DNA from: Candidatus Dojkabacteria bacterium
GTDB lineage: Bacteria > Patescibacteriota > Dojkabacteria > J137
NCBI GenBank assembly: GCA_003694175.1
Contig: RFKV01000091.1
Span: forward strand, 1-5,291
Direction: 5' to 3'
DNA length: 5,291 nt
Shown piece by piece: positions 1-5,291 of this stretch. How positions within the stretch are numbered: position 1 is the stretch's first letter; every line of letters begins with the position of its first letter. The translations under genes and the position numbers were made by a program. Under the pieces are notes generated by a model. That model saw nothing but the letters and a program-made list of their open reading frames with translations. It was not told the origin of the DNA and did no database searches.

Positions 1-479
1 ATACTTATTCAAGTAGTAGCCCTCAAAATTTAATGAGAGCAAAAACATCCTCATCAGAAGTAAGCATTTTAGATAACATTTCTTATAATATAAAAATACT
101 AGACGTTTCGACAAATGGCGACATAGTGATATATACCGCACTAAATCCAAATACTAAACTTACTGAGCTTATAAGATTTGACGTACCAACAATGCAAAAA
201 AAAGTACTTAGTGAAAATTTCACGGGTAGAAGAGTTCAGTTCTGGGAACAGGATGAAACTCGACTGATTTACCTTGATTTTATAGATGGTAGGGATGGAA
301 TATTTATGCTAAACATTGAGGATCTTGCAAAAAGAAGAGTTCTGGGATTACCTGTAAATGAAAGATATTTAAACCTGTGGCAAGACTCAAAATATACTTT
401 CTACACTACAAACAAAGGGGTTTACGTAGTTGATTTATCAAGTCCAAAAAACTTAAAGATAGTTCTTCAGACTAACTAA
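1..479 (+). CDS. C-terminal part of a beta-propeller-like (WD40/PD40-type) protein, 5' end outside window
   Basis: The frame is open from base 3 to the TAA at 477-479, giving 158 visible residues. An ATG lies at 33, but ten codons upstream of it (Ser-rich, T-Y-S-S-S-S-P-Q-N-L) are also open and no ribosome binding site precedes it, so this is probably the tail of a longer gene. The visible protein has about three similar units of roughly 40 residues: alternating hydrophobic strands, a polar turn, then a strand such as ELIRFDV, GIFMLNI or GVYVVDL. WQDS and WEQD sit at equivalent places. This is the rhythm of propeller blades of the TolB/PD40 kind. CPR genomes often carry membrane-anchored PEGA-domain proteins with such propellers, and this could be one, but the N-terminal part needed to decide is missing. 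The last residues overlap the convergent gene on the other strand. The specific function is unknown; the fold is inferred by eye. Confidence 0.6.
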   Translation, partial: TYSSSSPQNLMRAKTSSSEVSILDNISYNIKILDVSTNGDIVIYTALNPNTKLTELIRFDVPTMQKKVLSENFTGRRVQFWEQDETRLIYLDFIDGRDGIFMLNIEDLAKRRVLGLPVNERYLNLWQDSKYTFYTTNKGVYVVDLSSPKNLKIVLQTN

Positions 480-1190
480 GCCAGTTACGTAAATCTCGGC
501 ATTGTTTTCATTTGCTATCCTAATAATTTGATTATTTATTTTAGTTGCGTCTGTCGAGCTTTTTAGAAACTTTTCAGAAAATCTCACACCATTCCACGGA
601 CGACGTTTAAAACTATTAAATAGTGGAGATGTTGGATTTAGTACTGAAACAAACTTTTCAGTATTTGGAAAATACTTGTTACAGAAGTGTAAGCCTTTTT
701 TAAGATGTAGAAAGTCATCTCCCAGTTGAAAATATATCCTGCTAACTATTCCAGTATCTAATTTCTGTTTTAGAAGTTTATACTCTTCTTCTAGATTTAA
801 AAAAGGATTGAATGCAACACCAAAACTCAACCCGTAGTTTTCAAATTTTTTTGCATAATTCAAAGCTGTTAAAGATCTGAATTTCGGATACTTCGGGTTC
901 CCTGACACTACAAGTATTTTTTTTTGGTTGTAGTGAATTGCCTCAATCAAAAATCTTTCCCATTTTTGTACAGCCAAACTTATAGTTTTTACACCATTCA
1001 CTCGTATAGAATAGACAATATTAATATCGACATCAAAATTTAACTTCTTTTTTATTTTCATCGCCTTAAGAATGTTTTCATCTTCCGGTGATTTGTTAGC
1101 TATTGAAATTGATTTAACAGTATTTGATTTCAAGAAGTTTATCAAACTGTCAAAATCAGCAAAGTCTTTGTTTGTGATTTCATGGACCAT
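453..1190 (-). CDS. Methylenetetrahydrofolate reductase-like TIM-barrel protein, short and divergent
   Basis: This 245-residue soluble protein has no signal peptide or membrane segment. It resembles the MTHFR (MetF) flavoprotein family, which reduces 5,10-methylene-THF to 5-methyl-THF. ILVVSGNPKYP (92-102) matches the family's I-V-A-L-R-G-D-x-P strand. SFGVAFNPF (122-130) matches the strand ending in A-Y-P. The segment Y137-G147 (LLKQKLDTG) followed by IYFQLGDD (152-159) matches the L-K-x-K-x-D-A-G ... T-Q-F-F-F-D stretch, with Q155 at the folate-contacting Gln. The usual N-terminal F-E-F-F-P-P segment with the catalytic Glu is absent, and the LRGD Asp is Asn98. At 245 residues it is shorter than the roughly 290 of E. 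coli MetF. The start at 1190 is supported by AGGA eight bases upstream. It lies one base after the xfp stop, so it is very likely translationally coupled to xfp. It may be a degenerate MTHFR or a relative with another job. Confidence 0.55.
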   Translation of the reverse strand: MVHEITNKDFADFDSLINFLKSNTVKSISIANKSPEDENILKAMKIKKKLNFDVDINIVYSIRVNGVKTISLAVQKWERFLIEAIHYNQKKILVVSGNPKYPKFRSLTALNYAKKFENYGLSFGVAFNPFLNLEEEYKLLKQKLDTGIVSRIYFQLGDDFLHLKKGLHFCNKYFPNTEKFVSVLNPTSPLFNSFKRRPWNGVRFSEKFLKSSTDATKINNQIIRIANENNAEIYVTGLVSLKNYL

Positions 1191-1191
1191 A

Positions 1192-3507
1192 TTACATATC
1201 CTGACCGTGTTTTAGGATGTTGCATGACTGCTCTGACATCATGTCGTATATTTTGTCTATCAAAACATGTTTATATTTATTAATCTCTTTGTTGAACTTT
1301 GACGCAGAGATAATGGATGCAATTGCTATGTGATACCTGCTGGTTTTATTTAGCATTTGCATGTTTAGAGGAGTTGTAGTACTACCTTGCTCTACGTAAC
1401 CAAATATTTGTGATCTTGCAGCTAACTCTGTGCCGTATATCAACTGTTGTATAGCAGTTGGGTATCCATGGAAGTTGAAAATAACGTCTACATCTCTTTC
1501 GAAAACATTGTGCACTTCTTTAGACTTGTCTATCGGATTAAAGGGTGACCCCAAACCGTTTTGGGATATCTGGTTTATATTTATAAATTTAAATCTTAAA
1601 CTAGGCGCCAGCTTCCTAAGAATTATTGATGCTTGATAATTTTCATTTGTTTGATAATCTCCAATACTTACAAGCACAACATCGTACATTCTTTCAGCAG
1701 TCATAGATTCCAAATTTTGCCAGTGACCATAGCCCCTTTTAAATTCCTTTATAGCTTGTGACAAACTCACCCATTGTGGCAGTTCTCTCTTGCACGCAGT
1801 TATATAATTCACACGATCAAAACTACTCAAACATTGACTCATTGCAACTATCAAGGAATTAACATCGGGAGGAAAAAACAGAGTAACAAAATCTGCATAC
1901 TTTGTCAAAAGTGAATTAATTAAAGTTGGATTTTGGTGAGAAAAACCATTATGCTCTTGTCTCCACAGTGTACTAGTTGCTACCAGATTAACACTAGGCA
2001 TCGGCTTTAGAAATTTTTCTTTCTTTCTTTGTTTTATAAATTTAATAAACTGATCTATTTGACTTGAAATAACATTCAAAAAAGCTTCATAGCTTATCAA
2101 AACCCCTTGTCTACCAGTTATAAGGTAGCCTGCCATCATAGAAAACAAAACGTTTTCTGATAATAACTCAATTATCCTTCCATCGCTTGAAAAGTTTTCA
2201 TCATGCTTCCTCACTGGCCAGATATATCTCCTTCCAGTCACTTGAAATATCGGCTCAAGCATGTTAGACTCTGACTCATCAGGAGAAAAAACCATAAAAC
2301 CTTCGGAGTTCAATGAGAATACATCTCTGAGATATTGACCCAGCTCAAACATCCTACTTTGAGATCTATGACCAGGTAAAATGAATTTAAGTTCATGATC
2401 ATATACACTAGGCAAATTAACTTTGATACCCTCTTTATACGCATATTTTGTCGCACCAATGCGTCTACTTGGCTCTGGAAATATAGACAAAATATCGTCA
2501 TGTGGTATACCTTTCTCATCAATCAGTTCCTCAATTTTATAACTTCTAAGCCATGATCTGAGTGCAAAGAACTCTTCAAGGTCTTTTGAAGGATTTTTAA
2601 GAGGTACACCATGCGAAATATTATTGTCCTCAACCTTTTTACCTCTAAACTCTTTAACGCCACTCCAACCTTTCTTAGTCTTTAAAATTATTATCGGAAT
2701 AGATGGATTCACAGCATTGTAACTTGCCCAGTTTCTTTTTCTTACTTGAATTTGTTCAAAAGACTTTATTAGAGCTTGTAAAAAATCAATGTATATATCA
2801 TCTGACGTATACTGATCTACAAATATTGGGTTATAGCCTAGTCCTCTGAAATAATTAGAGATCTCGGCGTCGTTCAATGTGCTAAAAATCGTTGGAGCCG
2901 AGATCTTATAACCGTTAAGATGAAGTATTGGCAATACTACACCATCCTTAACTGGGTTAATAAACTTGTTAAGCTGCCAGCTTGCTGATAGGGTTGCTGT
3001 CTCGGCCTCTCCATCACCAACTATACAGACAGTTACCAGTTCTGGATTCTCTAAGACAGTACCATAAGCAGTAGCTAAGCTATAACCCAACTCCCCACCT
3101 TCATGTATCGATCCAGGAAGTTTAGGAGAAGTGTGGCTATCAAAACCACTCGGCCAACTAAAGTCATGAATTAAGTTACCCATACCCTCTGAGCCAATCC
3201 TGTATTTTGGGTTAATATCTCCTAGAGTTCCTTCTAGGTATATATTAGATAAAATAGCCGGTGCTCCGTGCCCAGGACCAACAACGAGCAAAATGTTTAA
3301 GTATTCGTATTTTTTTAACATGTAGCTAAGTCCACCGTAGACAAAATTTATCCCTGGAACAGTTCCCCAGTGTCCAAGCACTCTTGTTTTGATATGATCT
3401 TGAGTTAACTCCTCTTTCAATTCAAAATTTTCCTTCAAATAAATTTGTGCTGCAGATAAGAAATTAACTAACCTATGATATCTTTTGAAAGTTTCTATTA
3501 CTTCCAT
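1192..3507 (-). CDS. xfp: Phosphoketolase (xylulose-5-phosphate/fructose-6-phosphate)
   Basis: This is a cytosolic, thiamine diphosphate (ThDP)-dependent enzyme that cleaves xylulose-5-P, and in many members fructose-6-P, with phosphate to acetyl phosphate plus glyceraldehyde-3-P or erythrose-4-P. The 771 residues cover the whole family. The N-terminal ThDP domain has GHWGT (H46), GPGHGAP (H80) and HEGGELG (H135). GDGEAET at 164-170 leads to LNG at 197-199, which is the GDG...N cofactor and Mg motif. SHGVPL (H299) follows. The middle domain has FSPDESESN (407-415), LSE (E451) and RQEHNGFSHQ (Q517, H519, H524). The C-terminal domain has CKRELPQW (K573), FHGYP (679-683) and EQGSTTTP (706-713). 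All catalytic His and Glu positions I can align are kept, so the enzyme should be active. It is slightly shorter than the usual 790-825: the N-terminus begins close to the conserved Y-x-R-x-x-N-F-L-S helix and the C-terminus stops right after HGQDM. A TGA at 3531-3529 in frame blocks upstream extension, so ATG 3507 is the best start. Substrate preference between X5P and F6P cannot be read from the sequence. Confidence 0.97.
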   Translation of the reverse strand: MEVIETFKRYHRLVNFLSAAQIYLKENFELKEELTQDHIKTRVLGHWGTVPGINFVYGGLSYMLKKYEYLNILLVVGPGHGAPAILSNIYLEGTLGDINPKYRIGSEGMGNLIHDFSWPSGFDSHTSPKLPGSIHEGGELGYSLATAYGTVLENPELVTVCIVGDGEAETATLSASWQLNKFINPVKDGVVLPILHLNGYKISAPTIFSTLNDAEISNYFRGLGYNPIFVDQYTSDDIYIDFLQALIKSFEQIQVRKRNWASYNAVNPSIPIIILKTKKGWSGVKEFRGKKVEDNNISHGVPLKNPSKDLEEFFALRSWLRSYKIEELIDEKGIPHDDILSIFPEPSRRIGATKYAYKEGIKVNLPSVYDHELKFILPGHRSQSRMFELGQYLRDVFSLNSEGFMVFSPDESESNMLEPIFQVTGRRYIWPVRKHDENFSSDGRIIELLSENVLFSMMAGYLITGRQGVLISYEAFLNVISSQIDQFIKFIKQRKKEKFLKPMPSVNLVATSTLWRQEHNGFSHQNPTLINSLLTKYADFVTLFFPPDVNSLIVAMSQCLSSFDRVNYITACKRELPQWVSLSQAIKEFKRGYGHWQNLESMTAERMYDVVLVSIGDYQTNENYQASIILRKLAPSLRFKFININQISQNGLGSPFNPIDKSKEVHNVFERDVDVIFNFHGYPTAIQQLIYGTELAARSQIFGYVEQGSTTTPLNMQMLNKTSRYHIAIASIISASKFNKEINKYKHVLIDKIYDMMSEQSCNILKHGQDM
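1199..1202 (-). promoter_or_regulatory. Ribosome binding site of the MTHFR-like gene, inside the xfp 3' end
   Basis: AGGA on the - strand ends eight bases before the ATG at 1190-1188 and lies within the last codons of xfp (Q-D-M-stop). The spacing is good for a Shine-Dalgarno site. It fixes the start codon and implies that ribosomes finishing xfp can re-initiate on the downstream gene. Confidence 0.65.
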
Positions 3508-3524
3508 AAAACTGATAGTAAAAG

Positions 3525-3530
3525 TTCCTC
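3525..3530 (-). promoter_or_regulatory. GAGGAA Shine-Dalgarno-like site upstream of xfp, unusual spacing
   Basis: GAGGAA is the only good anti-16S match just upstream of xfp, but 17 bases separate it from the ATG at 3507-3505. That is longer than the normal 5-10. An in-frame ATC codon (3516-3514) sits exactly eight bases after it and would add three residues. Either the ATG is used with a stretched or structured spacer, or initiation is unconventional, or the match is fortuitous. Confidence 0.35.
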
Positions 3531-3551
3531 ACTTAGCTATGTTTCAAGCAC

Positions 3552-3581
3552 ACTATAGTATACAAATCTAATTCAATTCAA
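3552..3581 (-). promoter_or_regulatory. Putative sigma-70-type promoter for xfp
   Basis: On the - strand, TTGAAT (3581-3576) resembles the -35 box TTGACA and TATAGT (3557-3552) resembles the -10 box TATAAT, separated by 18 bases. An overlapping TATACT (3562-3557) is an alternative -10. Transcription would begin near 3545, giving a leader of about 38 nt that includes the GAGGAA site. In such AT-rich DNA chance matches are common, so this is only a plausible candidate. Confidence 0.35.
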
Positions 3582-3717
3582 AGTTATCAAATTGCCTCCA
3601 GTTACTGCTCTAGGTATTTCAAAAAGTATCCAATTACACCAACAAAATACAAAAAGGCTAACTAATTAAACTAAATTTAAGTGATTTTTACAATTTTTAC
3701 TACTTTATTTTGAATTA

Positions 3718-3748
3718 TTAAGAACTAAAATACAACTTAAGTTCTTAA
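3718..3748. repeat. 9-bp perfect inverted repeat, possible weak terminator or operator
   Basis: TTAAGAACT (3718-3726) and AGTTCTTAA (3740-3748) are exact reverse complements around a 13-base spacer. The right arm overlaps a perfect 10-base palindrome, AACTTAAGTT (3734-3743). Only two of the nine pairs are G-C, and no U tract follows in the pyk direction, so it is a poor intrinsic terminator. A protein-binding site or transcript-end structure is possible. Confidence 0.35.
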
Positions 3749-3852
3749 AATCTCTAAAAACTAGATTAGATGTTAAAACACAACTAAAAACACAAAAGAA
3801 AGTAACAACAATAAAAATACCTTAAAGTCCTTACTAACTAATCACAAAAATT

Positions 3853-5259
3853 CTAGACTTCAACTACTTCAAAAACACTGAGCAGCCTTTGGTTATGCTG
3901 CACCAAAGGATCAGAAATTAGTAGCACTTTATCGCCTGGATCAACGTAGCCCAAAGATCTAGCTTGACTAGACACTATTTTTAAAATTTCATCTTTATCA
4001 GCCACTGAAAAGTCGATATTGAATACATCTGCTGTAACCACTCCCCAAACAATTGACAAATGCCTAGCAAACTCGATTCTACTTACAAAAGCATGCACTG
4101 GTTGCAAGATCTTGTTCATTGCAATAAGCCTTGCAATCTCACCATCCTCGCTGATTGTCAAAATAGCTTTTAAAGAAGTTCCGTATTCAGTAGCAAATTG
4201 CGCAGCAGCTTTTGCTAACGCGGATAATAACTTGGATTTAGTTGGTCTGTCCAATCCACCATTACATATTTCAGGGCTGATATATTGTTCTGTTTCTAGT
4301 GCTATTTTTGCCATATATCCTACCGCCTCAACTGGATAAGCTCCAACACTTGATTCCCCTGATAACATCAGTGAGTCCGAGCCCAATAAAACTGCAGTGG
4401 CAACGTCAGTAACCTCAGCTCTCGTAGGCTTTGGGCTGTTAATCATTGATTCAAGCATTTGTGTAGCGGTTATCACTATTTTCCCAGCTTTTTTTGCTCT
4501 TTCAATGATTTTTTTTTGAGCAATTGGTACTTTTTCTAATCCTAATTCTACCCCAAGACCACCCCTCGCAACCATCACTCCATCAACCTCATTTAATATC
4601 TCATCAAGATTTTCCAACCCTGAACTATCCTCGATCTTCGCAATCAATTTCATATTCGTTCCATTTAAGTATTTCTTAATTTCTCTAGCTGCATTAGCAT
4701 TCTGAACAAATGAAGCTGAAACAAAGTCCCATCCCAGTTTTAGTGAATGTTTCAAGTTCTCAATGTCTTTATCTGTCAAAATTGAAGAAGTGTAATTTGA
4801 TCCAGGTAGATTCATTGACTTCCCAGGTTTAAGCTCTTCACCAAAAACTACTTCTGCGAAAATATTCTCATTTTCGATTTTGACGATTTTCAACTCAACA
4901 TCACCATCCCCTATAACTATCTTTTGTCCAACTAATAAGTGTTTGTAAAGATCCTTAAAATTTGATGGATAAATTTCAGAATCAGGACTATTTCCAATCT
5001 TAACTATGTCACCAGGCTTTATTGTTATCGGATTAGAAAACTTATTCAACCTAACTTCTGGACCTTTTATATCCATCATTAAAGATACCTTATCAGATAC
5101 ATCCCTAACCAACTTCGTAACCTTATCAAGTTCGTTTGCATCAGCAAATGCACCGTTTACTCTAGCACAGTTCATTCCTAGGTTAATCATTTTTCTAATA
5201 ATCTCAGGATCCCAGGAAGAAGGACCAATCGTACAAATTATTTTTGTTTTTTTCATCAT
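3853..5259 (-). CDS. pyk: Pyruvate kinase, divergent at the metal site
   Basis: This cytosolic glycolytic enzyme converts phosphoenolpyruvate and ADP to pyruvate and ATP. The 468 residues match the usual 470-480. The N-terminal TKIICTIGPSS (5-15) starts the barrel. MNCARVNGAF (29-38) and MDIKGPEVR (62-70) form the substrate and monovalent-cation region. A B domain spans about 71-160. LIAKIED (205-211) supplies K208 and E210. VMVARGGLGVE (228-238), ITATQMLESM (263-272, with T266), PTRAEVTDVA and LSGES (299-303) complete the active site, and a C domain runs from about 335. Most signatures are intact, but G234 replaces the Asp of the family motif A-R-G-D-L-G-V-E, a divalent-metal ligand. The usual N-F-S-H-G loop is N35-G-A37-F-A, and V-L-D-G-x-D is V-L-L-G-S-D. 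ATG 5259 is followed at once by a second ATG (5256), either of which may be used; a TAA at 5271-5269 limits upstream extension. The leader has no clear ribosome binding site. The family call is secure; catalytic competence is not. Confidence 0.95.
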   Translation of the reverse strand: MMKKTKIICTIGPSSWDPEIIRKMINLGMNCARVNGAFADANELDKVTKLVRDVSDKVSLMMDIKGPEVRLNKFSNPITIKPGDIVKIGNSPDSEIYPSNFKDLYKHLLVGQKIVIGDGDVELKIVKIENENIFAEVVFGEELKPGKSMNLPGSNYTSSILTDKDIENLKHSLKLGWDFVSASFVQNANAAREIKKYLNGTNMKLIAKIEDSSGLENLDEILNEVDGVMVARGGLGVELGLEKVPIAQKKIIERAKKAGKIVITATQMLESMINSPKPTRAEVTDVATAVLLGSDSLMLSGESSVGAYPVEAVGYMAKIALETEQYISPEICNGGLDRPTKSKLLSALAKAAAQFATEYGTSLKAILTISEDGEIARLIAMNKILQPVHAFVSRIEFARHLSIVWGVVTADVFNIDFSVADKDEILKIVSSQARSLGYVDPGDKVLLISDPLVQHNQRLLSVFEVVEV

Positions 5260-5282
5260 AATAAAATATTAATCAAGTTTTA

Positions 5283-5288
5283 ATTATA
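5283..5288 (-). promoter_or_regulatory. TATAAT -10 box, probable pyk promoter
   Basis: A perfect TATAAT on the - strand lies 23 bases before the pyk ATG. Transcription would start near 5276, leaving a leader of only about 17 nt with no Shine-Dalgarno sequence. The -35 region lies beyond the window edge, so the promoter cannot be fully judged, and AT-rich DNA yields such matches by chance. Confidence 0.4.
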
Positions 5289-5291
5289 GAC

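Larger units (their letters stand above)
3508..3852. other. Gene-free AT-rich intergenic region between pyk and xfp (345 bp)
   Basis: I found no convincing reading frame, tRNA or known riboswitch here. The xfp-proximal third (about 3508-3600) holds the candidate promoter, the GAGGAA site and an isolated GGAGG (3599-3595, - strand). The middle holds a 9-bp inverted repeat (3718-3748). The part next to the pyk stop (about 3770-3850) is strongly strand-asymmetric: the + strand is mostly A and C, so pyk transcripts would run into a U/G-rich tail. No GC-rich hairpin followed by a U run is present, so pyk has no textbook intrinsic terminator. The stretch is long for a compact genome and probably separates two transcription units. 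Confidence 0.6.

Noticed and set aside
33..35. ATG at 33 as the true start of the left-edge gene
   Set aside because: The frame stays open to the window edge, there is no ribosome binding site before it, and the first visible unit already looks like mid-protein repeat sequence.
1430..1636. Short + strand frame opposite the xfp C-terminal region
   Set aside because: It is antisense to conserved phosphoketolase sequence, with no ribosome binding site and no recognisable protein.
2310..2522. Short - strand frame inside xfp in another phase
   Set aside because: The xfp frame carries the family motifs here; this one is a shadow without conserved features.
3750..3775. Possible small hairpin AATCT...AGATT downstream of pyk
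   Set aside because: The stem has only five clean pairs with a bulged alternative and no U run after it, too weak to call a terminator.
3658..3842. Direct repeat CTAACTAAT at 3658-3666 and 3834-3842
   Set aside because: Nine bases of pure AT-rich composition in a 345-bp AT-rich gap is expected by chance; the copies are unlike an attachment site or IS target and nothing mobile lies between them.
4019..4339. Open frame of 106 codons on the + strand opposite the pyk C-terminal half
   Set aside because: It is antisense to a confident gene, resembles no family I recognise and has no supporting start signals.
5006..5272. Open frame of 88 codons on the + strand opposite the start of pyk
   Set aside because: It lies fully antisense to well-conserved pyruvate kinase sequence, has no ribosome binding site, and its hydrophobic stretches are by-products of the opposite frame.

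Overview
The window looks like an AT-rich bacterial chromosome segment (roughly one third G+C by eye), read with the standard genetic code: TGG encodes Trp, and TGA is not used as sense in any gene called here. Compact genes, a phosphoketolase, a divergent pyruvate kinase whose substrate loop reads N-G-A-F-A-D, and the C-terminal end of a beta-propeller-like protein together suggest a fermentative, reduced-genome bacterium. My best guess is Patescibacteria/CPR, perhaps Saccharibacteria. This is an inference from protein style, with no marker gene to confirm it.

Layout. At the left edge, on the + strand, is the 3' end of a gene (1-479) that continues off the window; it encodes beta-rich, roughly 40-residue repeats like propeller blades. 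Everything else is on the - strand, read from right to left. Pyruvate kinase (5259-3853) has a -10-like box just upstream. A gene-free, very AT-rich stretch of 345 bp (3508-3852) follows, with a likely xfp promoter and a 9-bp inverted repeat. Next come phosphoketolase (3507-1192) and, after a single spacer base, a short protein resembling methylenetetrahydrofolate reductase (1190-453). The last gene overlaps the + strand gene tail to tail by 27 bp.

How the genes fit together. Pyruvate kinase makes ATP and pyruvate from phosphoenolpyruvate. Phosphoketolase splits xylulose-5-P and/or fructose-6-P into acetyl phosphate plus an aldose phosphate, and acetyl phosphate can yield a further ATP through acetate kinase (not in this window). 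The two fit a sugar-fermenting energy metabolism. The MTHFR-like gene is almost certainly co-translated with xfp, but its sequence has lost several residues that define true MTHFR, so its activity is uncertain.

The observations most worth checking are in protein sequence. The pyruvate kinase has Gly where the family has the catalytic divalent-metal Asp, and a mixed monovalent-cation site. The MTHFR-like protein lacks the usual catalytic Glu and has Asn for the flavin-site Asp. I found no CRISPR array, tRNA, rRNA, insertion sequence or phage gene, and no clear evidence of a wholly new system.
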